From NCBI RefSeq assembly GCF_027925445.1, contig NZ_AP027150.1:62001-126000 (forward strand): a stretch of 64,000 bases of DNA, given 5' to 3'. The translations under genes and the position numbers were made by a program. Below the pieces are notes generated by a model that made no database searches, was not told where the DNA came from, and saw only the letters and a program-made list of their open reading frames with translations. Each line of letters begins with the position of its first letter. Position 1 is the first letter of the stretch. Positions 11,601 through 51,645 of the stretch are shown piece after piece. The stretch is from Methylocystis bryophila (GTDB lineage: Bacteria > Pseudomonadota > Alphaproteobacteria > Rhizobiales > Beijerinckiaceae).

Positions 11601-12771
11601 CCGTATCCGCGCCTCCATCGCGGCGCGGTTCGACCTCGCCAACGGACCGCTTGTCCGAGCGAGCATTTATCGTTCACCGCCGTCGCAGAACCCAGCGCCG
11701 CAAGCGTGCGCGGTTTTGCTTTGTTTCCACCACATCATCTTTGACGGATGGTCATTCGGCGTGTTCTTGAAGGAGTTCGCCACACTGTATGTCGCCCTGC
11801 AGAATGGGAGCGAAGCGTCGCTTCCACCGCTCCTTGTCCAATATCCGGATTATGCCGTCTGGCAGCGTGAAAGGATGAAAGACGAGGACCTTTCGCTTGC
11901 GCTCGATTACTGGGTCGAGCATTTGAAGTCCGCGCCCCCATTCCTAGACCTGCCGGGCGACTGGCCGCGAAGCTTGAAAACGGGCGACGTCGCGGGTTCG
12001 CATGAGTTCGACCTGAGCGAACTGCAGGCAGAGCTGAACGCCTTCAACCGTCAACACGCGCTTACGCCGTTTATGACCATGCTGGCGGCTTTCGCCGGAT
12101 TGCTCCGCTATCTCACCGGCGTCGAAGATCTTGTCGTCGGCGCTGACGTCGCGAACCGGCCTTTGAGTGAATTTGAGCCCTTGATAGGATTTTTCATCAA
12201 TCTGGTCGCCTTGCGGATCAAGCTGGATCGCGATCCGAGCTTCAGTCGTCTGGTCACGCAGATTCGCGAGGTCACACTCTCGGCCTATGATCATCAAGAG
12301 CTGCCCTTCGACAAACTGGTCGAGGTGCTCCGGCCCGAACGCAACCCGCTTTATGCGCCAATTTTCCAGGTCAAGATTGTGTTTCACAATGTTCCCTTGG
12401 CCGAGTTGCACATCCCCGGGCTGCAATTCGAGATGATACCCTTTGCAGCGCCTCGTACGGAGCTCGACCTCGTCCTTCACGTCCACGACGGACCGCGCGG
12501 TCTTCGGGCCATCTTCGAATATCGGTCGGGGTTGTTCAGAGCCGCCACAATCGGCAGGTTCGCCGAGCTTCTTCGGTTGCTGCTGCGCCGGGTGTTGTCG
12601 GAGCCGGAGATCGGTCTGAATGCTCAGATGGATTTTTTGGCGAAGAGCGACCGTGCGATGCGCGACGCCGCGCGAACTGCACATTTGCGCAGCCGAACCG
12701 ATCGACTGCTGTCAGCCAAACGTAAACTTTCGCGCGAAGAGTCCAGCGTGTCGAACGTGCTGGAGTCTTAA
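2680..12771 (+). CDS. NRPS1: lipoinitiating synthetase FAAL-ACP-C-A(Asp)-T-C-A(Dab)-T-C
   Basis: The 3363-residue protein starts the assembly line. Residues 15-575 form a fatty acyl-AMP ligase (QYTSGSTGAPRGVMVTH near 178, WLPLYHDMGLIG, GAPNFAYDLC), followed by an ACP (phosphopantetheine Ser659). C1 (about 715-1150) has HHIALDL at 846-852, with the usual Gly replaced by Leu, as in acyl-accepting starter C domains. A1 has code D1380-L-T-K1423-I-G-H1474-V-G-K1677 (DLTKIGHVGK), an aspartate signature. T1 Ser is 1733. C2 begins at DIYPLTPLQDG (1810) with HHILFDA. A2 reads D2469-I-W-E2512-L-C-A2564-D-D (DIWELCADDK), matching Dab-type codes. T2 Ser is 2819. C3 (about 2879-3330) has a canonical HHIIFDG and ends the protein with no downstream A domain, so it must act on NRPS2. 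The start has GAGAGGG at 2664-2670. No E domain is present. Confidence 0.93.
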   Translation: MTFVDGQDLAEEPPLEGVSDLIELLRTRAARQREQPAFIFLNNGEKESGRLSFGELDRRARAIGAHLQNLGMAEQRALLLYPPGLNYIEAFFGCLYAGVVAIPAYPPSGRHFRRLEAILHDASAHLILTVAELHDNIAAGVDMRSEHSAFSLITTDQLESDAAEAWNPPQIAPDSLAFLQYTSGSTGAPRGVMVTHANLLANQALIQRSFQHTKHSTLVGWLPLYHDMGLIGNILQPLYVGATSILMSPMAFLEKPIRWLQAISTFQAHTSGAPNFAYDLCVRKVTPEQKLGLELSSWRIAFSGAEPVRATTLDRFATAFAECGFRRESFFPCYGLAEATLVVTAPTRGRPILLQRPAQFSPVGVPGDPPTSRTAPPLVGCGQAWAGHLVKIVDPDSAAPVPDGEVGEIWVAGPCVAKGYWGQPKASEDAFRARIPGYDGVSFLRTGDLGFFERGNLFITGRLKDLIIVRGRNYYPQDFERVLDDEFHELRPGYNAAVSVTIDEQESLVVIAEPQRSYLRLMRERGAGALCRKISEALASECDIAPAEIVLVQPGSIPRTSSGKVRRAECKRLYLNGDLPVLAQTETDAARRLKAANPSSISDFGGTGALLREALCLLRSPQKVALITRFLTSTAAKLLRVPEGDLSADSQIMRSGLDSLGTVELKHALDALLGTDIPISLLMSERTFGQVAEALGDFEQIKPWAAPEESDPCAASRLSQGQRAIWAVHQLSQSSVAYNLHVALRLRGPVDDLALQSSVDHLLARHPILRSVYRQDGDDVIQAIQPLTATHDYFSVVAAEGIGNSDLRKELLRRAFTPFNLVDGPILRITLYCHGDSTSTLLLCAHHIALDLWSLLILLKELQAVYSAQIAGRAPSLPNIAERYQDFVAWQSQYLASPSSEADWSYWRHRLGGELPILALRSDFPRPAARANLGSAVSVRLNAKSTADLEALARANGATLFMVLLAVYKLLLYRYTNQREIVVGSAASGRSQRRFASVVGNFVNPLAFRSTVRPEQPFSDFLLEIRSCVSEALAHQDFPFALIVERLQPERISGQWPIFQTWFALQRAQADVDSEYAQLVLGENSDSLPFGEWLVEGLALDERIERFDLKLMAAEAKNGLVLSFQYRRELFREDTIARLAQNFLNLVEAVVKAPQTPIGSLPLARAQVEEQGADSASSNCAGAGDTCIHHLFSEWARKTPESVALVAADGEMTYAELQSETNRLANYLRGRGVDRNVSVGVCALRSARTILGILAVLKAGGAYIPIEPTLPPARIADMLQHGSLLLCEQHWFERSGVVGVNTVFLEDLKAATANEPDVAPFVRNGSLDLAYVIYTSGSTGRPKGVAVTHGGLVNYTNAIIGRLSAESGLQFALASTLAADLGNTVLFPALASGGRLHVLTYDEATDPRLFRAYTERHRIDVLKITPSHFGALSPHGDEAKLLPRRALIFGGEALSLQLAKRLLAEESSCQVFNHYGPTEASVGALMLPISLEALDASSSSVAPLGRPIEDMRAYLLSPDLALAPDGVDGEICLAGVGLAQGYFGRPDLTAERFVPDPFAATPGGRLYRTGDLGRLTRDGVVEFDGRIDQQVKIRGFRVELGEIEAVLCEHAAVEQAVVVAHADRGAVSRLVAHVVVRKGAARDAEVFQAHLRRRLPDYMLPSHFVFLDVLPMTPNGKIDRKRLPVIDLAALSTRAYRAPRDEIETRLAEIYSSLLGLDRVGIDESFFALGGDSILSIQAASRAQAAGLLVSPHEIFLRQSIAELAPTIRSGQATQTPLAPRSSSVGDFPLSTLSRIELDRLSADPAGVEDIYPLTPLQDGLLFHTLAQPNSGVYVMQHRYWIEGEIDVDTFRASWQAIVDAHPVFRTSFVWEGYSRSQQVVHRRVELPFDYLDFRRLNGSEQGSRLNDLLTEERRVGFAFAKAPLARIRLLHLGERRYLLIRSHHHILFDAWCTSLILKELQSNYAALSKRQSSLPSCGLGFNEYIAWLQRQDERAAESFWRDNLAGFGEPTPLVASRSSALEAKRANAVKDIVLQLSETETAELDGLAKHYQVTTNTFAQAALALLLAQYTSRLEVLFGVTVSGRPADLPGVESILGLFINALPLRIAINPNQRLPQFLRSVLKQNYAIRNYEYAPLTQVQNWSQLPRGADLFQYLLTFENAPVDPSLLEGRGSWRFTDCWHRTHTNYPITFVVIPGEQLHLQITYDGARIDAASAERLLGHYRRLLKEMIHRPEARLSDFPLLSESERQQILVEWNETSRIYAEPRDIIGRFEAQAASSPEAIAASCGGASLPYGALNERVNRLAHALIGEDVGPDCIVALLEERGLDFLVMILALFKAGAAYVPLDPAHPDGRITQVLEESKVGLMLVGAACRDRAETILAAMPDIKPRRLNLATLEARGDRLDNPSRRHCPQNLAVVIFTSGSTGKPKGAMLEHQGMFNNLITKVPALNLTSADVIAQTASQCFDISVWQYLTALTLGARVEIFPDSISHDPQRLLEEIAARGVTILEAVPSMIRALLDASETSERLASLRWLLPCGEAFAPELCRRFMERHPHVRLLNAYGPAECSDDVSYYPIETPPAGNDLSVPIGRPVDNTRLYILDRWLQPAPIGAPGEICVGGVQVGRGYLNRQDLTAAAFLPDPFGPAGTRLYRTGDLGRFRTDGTIEFLGRIDHQVKIRGHRIEPGEVEACLATHPRVRATAVMARPFGAGGHRLVAYVVGEAEAIAHEELRRHLRAILPDYMIPSAFVSLDALPLTANGKLDRTALPEPDLNSEFANSYFAPRTPTEAVLAQIWAEVLGVERVGIEDDFFELGGHSLLATRVVSRVRSTFEIALPVRAVFEAPTLAALALSIDSARGRGRPRAGSPPTKAPHHETLPMSLGQQRLWITQQIDDANPLYHFAVAVRVTGSLELETFTAALNAIIQRHESLRTVFLEESGRLQQNVVSELKVTPNCETLEMGADGKGATELFSRIRASIAARFDLANGPLVRASIYRSPPSQNPAPQACAVLLCFHHIIFDGWSFGVFLKEFATLYVALQNGSEASLPPLLVQYPDYAVWQRERMKDEDLSLALDYWVEHLKSAPPFLDLPGDWPRSLKTGDVAGSHEFDLSELQAELNAFNRQHALTPFMTMLAAFAGLLRYLTGVEDLVVGADVANRPLSEFEPLIGFFINLVALRIKLDRDPSFSRLVTQIREVTLSAYDHQELPFDKLVEVLRPERNPLYAPIFQVKIVFHNVPLAELHIPGLQFEMIPFAAPRTELDLVLHVHDGPRGLRAIFEYRSGLFRAATIGRFAELLRLLLRRVLSEPEIGLNAQMDFLAKSDRAMRDAARTAHLRSRTDRLLSAKRKLSREESSVSNVLES

Positions 12772-12797
12772 TTCTCGCTCTTTGGGGAGCGCTAGCC

Positions 12798-13855
12798 ATG
12801 AACGCAATCCGAAATTCGACTCAGCTTGGTTCCGTGCGCCGTCGGCCCGTTTCCTTGCAGCCAGGGTCAATGGTCGAATATGCCTCCTTACCGGGCGTCG
12901 ACAACTCTCCGCTCATCATCGAAGCGCGCGCCGAAGGTCTCCGCTTGTCGGCTTGGGCGGCAGGACGTCGCGAAGAGCTCGAGGAGTTGGCGGCCCGGCA
13001 TGGCGCCGTGCTGTTGCGCGGTTTTGCCGTCGAGGGCGTGTCGGACTTCGCAGAATGCGTCGACAAAATGTGTGGTGGGGCGCTTGAATACCGCTTTCGC
13101 GCCTCGCCGCGCTCCGAGGTTGGACACCATATCTACACGTCGACGGATTATCCGGCCGATCAGTTTATCTTTCCACACAACGAACACTCTTTTTCGCCCG
13201 TTTGTCCTCGTTATCTCGTTCTTTGGTGCGAGACGGCGGCGCGCACGGGAGGCGAAACGCCAATCGGCGACAACCGTGAAATCACGCGGCGCATAAATGC
13301 TGCGGTGAAGGAGCGATTTCTGCGGCGCGGGATTCTTTATGTGCGCAACTACGGAGTCGGATTCGGCTTGCCGTGGCCGACGGTCTTTCAGACTCATGAC
13401 CGCGCGGAGGTCGAGCGCTATTGCGACAGTGTGAGCATAGAGTGTCAGTGGAGAAAGAACGACCAGTTGCGCACGCGGCAAGTCGGCCCCGCAATGATCC
13501 GTCATCCGCGCACCGGCGAGCACATTTGGTTCAATCATGCGACCTTCTTCCATGTGACAACCTTGCCAACCGAATTTTCCAAGGCCCTGCTTGCGGAATT
13601 CGAAGAGGCTGACCTCCCGACGCAGACTTATTACGGTGATGGGACTTCGATCGAACCCGAAGCTCTTGAACATCTCCGCGGAATTTATAGGGCCTCCCTT
13701 TGCAGCTTTTCCTGGCAAGCCAATGACGTCGTGCTGGTGGACAACATTCTCGCCGTGCACGGTCGCAATCCATATTCAGGTTTTCGCAGGGTCTGCTTGG
13801 CGATGGCCCAGACCTTCAAGCCAAATGAGTGGGCGGTCCTATGCGGAGAGACGCC

Positions 13856-13859
<4 letters not shown>
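12798..13859 (+). CDS. SyrP/TauD-family Fe(II)/2-oxoglutarate amino-acid beta-hydroxylase
   Basis: This 353-residue non-haem iron oxygenase belongs to the TauD superfamily, closest in style to SyrP-type hydroxylases that act on T-domain-tethered amino acids. The facial triad is visible: H127-x-E129 in FPHNEHSFSP (Glu in place of Asp, as in SyrP) and distal H321 in LAVHGRNPYSGFRR, with R330/R331 as the likely 2-oxoglutarate anchor. It lies between NRPS1 and NRPS2 and shares a 4-bp ATGA overlap with NRPS2, which implies translational coupling. The obvious substrate is Asp on T1 of NRPS1, giving beta-hydroxyaspartate. The alternative is residue X of NRPS2, whose module starts with a degenerate C-like domain directly after this gene. 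GGGGAG upstream of the ATG supports the start. Confidence 0.88.
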
Positions 13860-47644
<33,785 letters not shown>

Positions 47645-47741
47645 ATTGGGAGCGCCGCTTTTGCGAATCTGCGCGCTCGGGTAATTTTGCGGGAGGGGTC
47701 CTGGTTGATTGCAGGCTTGGCGATTTTTAGCATTCACGTAG

Positions 47742-48019
47742 AATGGGATCGAGCATCGCTTCGCCAAGATCAACCATCCTAGGACGAATGGACGGGTCGA
47801 GCGCACGAGCGGCACGATCAAAGGCGCAACCGTCGAACGTTATCATTACGAAAATCGTGACCAGTTGCGACGCCATCTCGCTGACTTCATCGACACTTAC
47901 AACTTTGGCCGCCGGCTGAAAGGCCTCACGCATACGAGTTCATCTGCAAATGCTGGACATCCGAGCCAGAACGATTCACAATCGATCCGCTCCAGAAAAC
48001 GCCGGGACTAAAAATCTAA
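47742..48019 (+). pseudogene. IS481-type transposase, C-terminal remnant with frameshift
   Basis: The translation from 47742 reads GIEHRFAKINHPRTNGRVER, then IKGATVERYHYENRDQLRRH and YNFGRRLKGLT. This is the end of the rve catalytic domain of IS481-family transposases, where NHPxTNGQVER carries the last DDE residue. After GLT a one-base deletion shifts the frame, and the expected tail (YEFICKCWTSEPERF) continues in the next frame to a TAA at 48017-48019. The 5' part of the gene is missing (a TAG precedes 47742). It is a dead fragment lying 98 bp after the NRPS2 stop codon. Confidence 0.85.
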
Positions 48020-48020
48020 G

Positions 48021-48037
48021 GCTAGAGTCTTTCCGAC
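48021..48037. repeat. IS630 left terminal inverted repeat including TA
   Basis: gctagagtctttccgac is exactly complementary to 49061-49077. Confidence 0.9.
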
Positions 48038-48117
48038 ACTGACTGAATCGGCGAGGGATTCCCTTTTGTGGCGCGATCTGATTCAAATGGGCGGCCGGGA
48101 TTCGGAGGCCGGAAGGA

Positions 48118-48540
48118 ATGGCGCGACCCTACTCGAATGATCTTCGTGAGCGTGTTGCTGCGTTGGTGTTGAGTGGGTTGACGGTTCGGGCGGCGGCGGC
48201 GCTCATGCAGGTGAGCGTCGCGAGTTCGGTGCGTTTCGCGCGAGCAGCGCGGTCGACGGGCAGCGCGGCGGCGAAGCCTATGGGCGGCAAGCGTCCCTAT
48301 CTGCTCGCGGGCCAGCGCGATTTTCTGCTGGCGCGCCTTGCCGAGAAGCCGGATTTGACCCTTCACGCGCTGCTTGGCGAATTGCGCGAACGCGGCGTGG
48401 TCGTGTCCTGCGACACCTTGTGGCGTTTCTTGCGCAAGGAGAAAATCAGCTTCAAAAAAAACGCTTCTGCCCGCCGAACAGGATCGGCCCGACGTCGCGC
48501 GCCATCGCGCGCGCTGGAAAAAGATCCAGTCGAAGCTTGA
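48118..48540 (+). CDS. IS630 transposase, first frame (HTH part)
   Basis: Residues 1 to about 115 (MARPYSNDLRERVAALV, then a winged helix-turn-helix region up to FLRKEKISFKK) are the DNA-binding half of an IS630 transposase. The frame leaves the family sequence at a run of eight A at 48454-48461, where the second frame takes over. IS630-group elements often join the two halves by slippage on such A runs. A +1 (or -2) shift is needed here, so this can be programmed frameshifting or a simple mutation. Confidence 0.85.
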   Translation: MARPYSNDLRERVAALVLSGLTVRAAAALMQVSVASSVRFARAARSTGSAAAKPMGGKRPYLLAGQRDFLLARLAEKPDLTLHALLGELRERGVVVSCDTLWRFLRKEKISFKKNASARRTGSARRRAPSRALEKDPVEA

Positions 48541-49060
48541 CCCGAAGCGCCTCGTCTTCATCGACGAAACTTGGGCGAAAACCAATATGACGCGCACCCA
48601 TGGCTGGACGGAGCGCGGTCTCGCGCTCTTCGCCAAGGCTCCATACGGCCATTGGAAGACCACGACCTTTCTCGCAGCCTTGCGCTGCGACCAAATCACC
48701 GCGCCTTGCGTGTTCGACGGGCCGATCAACGGCGAAAGCTTCCTCGCTTATGTCGAACAGATTTTGGCGCCGACGCTCTCGCCGGGAGATGTCGTCGTCA
48801 TGGACAATCTCGGCTCGCATAAGAGCGCCGCCGTCAGAGAAGCCATTCGCGCGAAAGGCGCGCGCCTCATCTTCCTGCCCAAATACTCGCCCGACCTCAA
48901 TCCGATCGAACAGGTGTTCTCGAAGCTAAAACGCATGTTGCGCAAGGCCGAGGAGAGAACCATCGACGCGCTCTGGCGAAGGGTCGGGATTCTCCTCGAT
49001 GACTTTCCGCCACAAGAATGCGCCGCATACCTCAAGGGCGCTGGATACGCTTCAGCCTAA
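48374..49060 (+). CDS. IS630 transposase, second frame (DDE catalytic part)
   Basis: The real family sequence in this frame begins at about 48454. It carries the catalytic triad in LVFIDETWAK (D), VVVMDNLGSHK (D) and YSPDLNPIEQVFS (E), typical of DDE_3 transposases of IS630. The ATG at 48374 is in this frame but lies well inside the first reading frame, so the product is more probably made as a frameshift fusion of about 310 residues from 48118. The stop at 49060 is immediately followed by the right inverted repeat. Confidence 0.85.
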   Translation: MANCANAAWSCPATPCGVSCARRKSASKKTLLPAEQDRPDVARHRARWKKIQSKLDPKRLVFIDETWAKTNMTRTHGWTERGLALFAKAPYGHWKTTTFLAALRCDQITAPCVFDGPINGESFLAYVEQILAPTLSPGDVVVMDNLGSHKSAAVREAIRAKGARLIFLPKYSPDLNPIEQVFSKLKRMLRKAEERTIDALWRRVGILLDDFPPQECAAYLKGAGYASA

Positions 49061-49077
49061 GTCGGAAAGACTCTAGC
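49061..49077. repeat. IS630 right terminal inverted repeat including TA
   Basis: gtcggaaagactctagc is the exact inverse of 48021-48037. Confidence 0.9.
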
Positions 49078-49141
49078 ACGAACGCTGGATCAAGACCCCC
49101 TATCTCCTGCGGTTTTGCTGTCGCTGTCCCCGCGACCGGCG

Positions 49142-50041
49142 TCACGACACGTAGTCGAGATAGGAGCGGTAGTAGGGGTACACCTGCTTCGCGGGCGCGC
49201 CGAGCCACAGTCCTGATGCGATGAGAGCATTGTAATAGAAATTTCTTAACGGCATGCCTCGGGCGACAGCGACGAGTCCCGCGGCGGCGCTCTCCTGCGT
49301 GTGCCAATCGACATTGAAGGACAAACCAAGATCTAGACTTCGGACATGATGCAACGTGCCGGAGGGAAAATACAAGCCGTCTCCAGGCTCCAAAACGACT
49401 TCGACCGCGTGCGCGCGTCGGTAATCGGGATAGCGGTCAAAGTCGGGTTGCTCGACGTCGACCCTGCACCATCGCCATTTGTACGGGTAGCAAAACTTCA
49501 GCTGCTGAGCGGGGATAAGGACGAAACGCTTTCGACCGACGATCTGAAAAAATAAATTATGCGTCAAAAGACTATCGAAGTGCAACGGTGTGATGCTGCC
49601 CGCCGGCCCCAAAAAAAACTGGGCAAAATCGGACCACATCGAACGATACCAGATGGGGAAGTATTGGTTTGGAAACTGTTCGAGCGCCGCCTCCACCTCC
49701 GGCAAAATACTCTTGAGGGGAATGTCATGAAGATAAGCAGGTCGTTCGGCGGCGTTCGACCCGCGATCACCCATAGCGGATTCATACCGCTCGAGTTGGT
49801 CGGCGTAGTCATGGAAGCGCATGTGGGTCATCGCGATGCCCGCACCGTTCCAACTCTTGAGCGGGACGATCATGTCTCCCGAGCACCGGCGAAGATAATC
49901 GAGAGTCCAACGAGAGAGCGCAGAGCACCCGGACAAAGCTCGCTTCAGTAGCACCGGGCGTCTTCGTTTCACGTAGAGTTCGGCGAACTCCTCGCCGCTC
50001 ATTCGTTCGCGCTCATCCACGGTTTGGAACACGTCCGCCAT
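49142..50041 (-). CDS. Cupin-8/JmjC-like Fe(II)/2-oxoglutarate oxygenase
   Basis: This is a 299-residue protein of the cupin-8 (JmjC/FIH-like) family. The metal-binding motif is TPLHFDS (H154-x-D156) and the distal histidine lies in SGTLHHVRS (H231/H232). WYRSMWSDF, GRKRFVLIP and LEPGDGLYFPSG are the usual beta-strand signatures. Members hydroxylate amino-acid side chains in proteins or peptides, some within NRP and RiPP loci. It faces away from the type II thioesterase and may share a promoter region with it. The ATG at 50041 has AGGGAG at a good distance. A GTG nine bases upstream is the alternative but abuts the same Shine-Dalgarno sequence. Its substrate is unknown. A second hydroxylation of the peptide is an inference from position only. 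Confidence 0.8.
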   Translation of the reverse strand: MADVFQTVDERERMSGEEFAELYVKRRRPVLLKRALSGCSALSRWTLDYLRRCSGDMIVPLKSWNGAGIAMTHMRFHDYADQLERYESAMGDRGSNAAERPAYLHDIPLKSILPEVEAALEQFPNQYFPIWYRSMWSDFAQFFLGPAGSITPLHFDSLLTHNLFFQIVGRKRFVLIPAQQLKFCYPYKWRWCRVDVEQPDFDRYPDYRRAHAVEVVLEPGDGLYFPSGTLHHVRSLDLGLSFNVDWHTQESAAAGLVAVARGMPLRNFYYNALIASGLWLGAPAKQVYPYYRSYLDYVS

Positions 50042-50584
50042 CGCGCCCACTCCCTTTGCATCGCAAATTCTTAACCCGGACAGGCGGATCGGTTACCGCG
50101 AAGCGTGCCTAGCCGCGTGCCCACTCATGCATGCATACATCTCCATTAGGTGGATGCCAACGCCGAGCCGACGGGTTTCGAATTGCGTAGCCGGCCGGAT
50201 TGGATCAATTGGATCTGGCGGTCGCCTGTCGAGAACCACAGCTTGGAGGCGCGGCGTTGTTTGAAGCGGCCGCCAGGGGGCTTTGCGGGAGGCTTGGTTT
50301 TCTCGCGCGCTTTTCGACGCTGACCTGCCCGCGTCGATCAGTCGCGGCGCTCCACGCGACGCAAGCGGCGCCGCTTCCCGCGCCATGAGCCGCACTCGGC
50401 AAAGCGCGCCAGGTAATTGCTTCGCTGCCCAGCGAAACATCGGATTCGGCGCGCTTCGTGCGCAGAAGCTATCGGATCAAAACTAGGTATGTTAGCGAGT
50501 GAGGAGAGGCTGCTCCATAAGACCCGCGCCCGAGAATGCGATCTGGGACAGGAGGGGAGCAACAGTGTCGACATCTTCGAGGCC
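50042..50584. other. Intergenic region between divergent oxygenase and thioesterase genes
   Basis: No gene is recognised. Short frames on both strands are arginine-rich and motif-free. Promoters for both flanking genes probably lie here, but I cannot name a convincing -35/-10 pair or operator. Confidence 0.4.
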
Positions 50585-51292
50585 ATGCCGAACCAAACCA
50601 TCACCCTCTATTGCCTCCCCTGCGCAGGCGCGAGCGCAGCAATATATTTTCCCTGGCGGCGAAAAGCGCCACATTGGCTGAGGATCGAACCTGTCGAGCT
50701 GCCGGGGCGCGGCATGCGTTCTGGGGAGCCTCCGATACCTGACTTCGAGCGACTAACCGCGCAGCTGACGAACGAGCTTGCGGAACAACTTTCAGGCCCC
50801 TTTGCTCTTTGTGGACATAGCTTCGGTGCCCTGCTTGCTTATGGAATTGCTCACGGCTTGTGTGCGAATCGAAAGCAGCTTCCGGTCGCGCTCTTTGTCG
50901 CAGGCTGCTCCGCGCCCACTTTCCGCGACGACACGCGGCTCGCGCGATTGGACAACGACGACGCGATCATCGACGAGCTCCGGGAACTGCGGGGAACGCC
51001 CTCGGAATTGTTCGACCATCCAGAGTTGTTGCGCCTCACAGTCGCGCTCGCCAATGCGGATTTTTCGGCCTGTAGAAGCTTCAGGCGGCTCTCAGAAATG
51101 CCCCTCGATCTCGACATCTTTGTGTCTGGAGGCTTGAGCGATGAGGTCAAGCTCGAAGGCTTATACGCCTGGAGCCTTGAGTCTTCTCGACGGACGGATG
51201 TGACGCTGTTTGAGGGCGGTCATTTCTTTCTGCGAGAGAAAGAGGAGCTCTTTCTCGCCGATCTCTTCGCCAAGCTGGCGCAGTTTCGATAA
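50585..51292 (+). CDS. Type II thioesterase (NRPS editing)
   Basis: This 235-residue alpha/beta-hydrolase is of the GrsT/RifR kind. It starts with ITLYCLPCAGASAAIYFPW, has the nucleophile serine in LCGHSFGALLAY, and ends with the histidine in LFEGGHFFLRE. Such enzymes remove misprimed acyl or wrong aminoacyl groups from T domains. A twelve-module line with many identical Ser T domains would plausibly depend on this. The ATG at 50585 matches the usual length and N-terminus of the family. In-frame codons upstream (50489) would add a tail unlike the family. It stands alone between IS elements but on the same strand as the synthetases. Confidence 0.88.
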   Translation: MPNQTITLYCLPCAGASAAIYFPWRRKAPHWLRIEPVELPGRGMRSGEPPIPDFERLTAQLTNELAEQLSGPFALCGHSFGALLAYGIAHGLCANRKQLPVALFVAGCSAPTFRDDTRLARLDNDDAIIDELRELRGTPSELFDHPELLRLTVALANADFSACRSFRRLSEMPLDLDIFVSGGLSDEVKLEGLYAWSLESSRRTDVTLFEGGHFFLREKEELFLADLFAKLAQFR

Positions 51293-51645
51293 GCATCATA
51301 GCTGCTTCAGCCAAAGACGGACAGAGGGAAACCGCGCGGGGTTAGAAATGCCCAGGCGGAGGTGGAGATCTAGCAGGCTGTTGAAACGTATGGCCCGCCC
51401 CGTCTGCAAGGGGCTTGATCGAGGGCGGCGATGATCAGTCTGCTTCAACTTATCCGGCCTTTGGGCTCGAGGCCCTGGCCAAGATGGAGATACGCACGTC
51501 CCGGTCCTCTTAAAAGTCCCGGCGTCAAGCGCCGTTTTCAACATCAGGCTTCCGGAACGCCGGTCGACTGTCAGGCCATCTTCGATTCACCCACCCGCCG
51601 ACACCCTGGACCCGTCAGCGCATTTTTCGCCGATCGGGCCAATCT
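51293..51645. other. Intergenic stretch with possible IS-end relic
   Basis: No gene is recognised. caggctgttgaaacg at 51374-51388 and cgttttcaacatcaggct at 51533-51550 form an imperfect inverted pair about 145 bp apart. They could be ends of a small relic element. Confidence 0.35.

Larger units (their letters stand above)
48025..49073 (+). mobile_element. IS630-family insertion sequence with TA target duplication
   Basis: A perfect inverted repeat bounds the element: gagtctttccgac at 48025-48037 and its complement gtcggaaagactc at 49061-49073. TA flanks both sides (48023-48024 and 49074-49075), as expected for the TA-targeting IS630/Tc1 group. The inside holds the two overlapping transposase frames. 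The element sits directly behind the IS481 remnant. Confidence 0.92.

Noticed and set aside
13829..13855. Upstream in-frame start for NRPS2
   Set aside because: It would lie within the hydroxylase gene. The ATG at 13856 has its own Shine-Dalgarno sequence and forms the usual ATGA coupling.
50093..50440. 115-codon minus-strand frame before the thioesterase
   Set aside because: No domain, arginine-rich, and overlaps the probable promoter region of two divergent genes.
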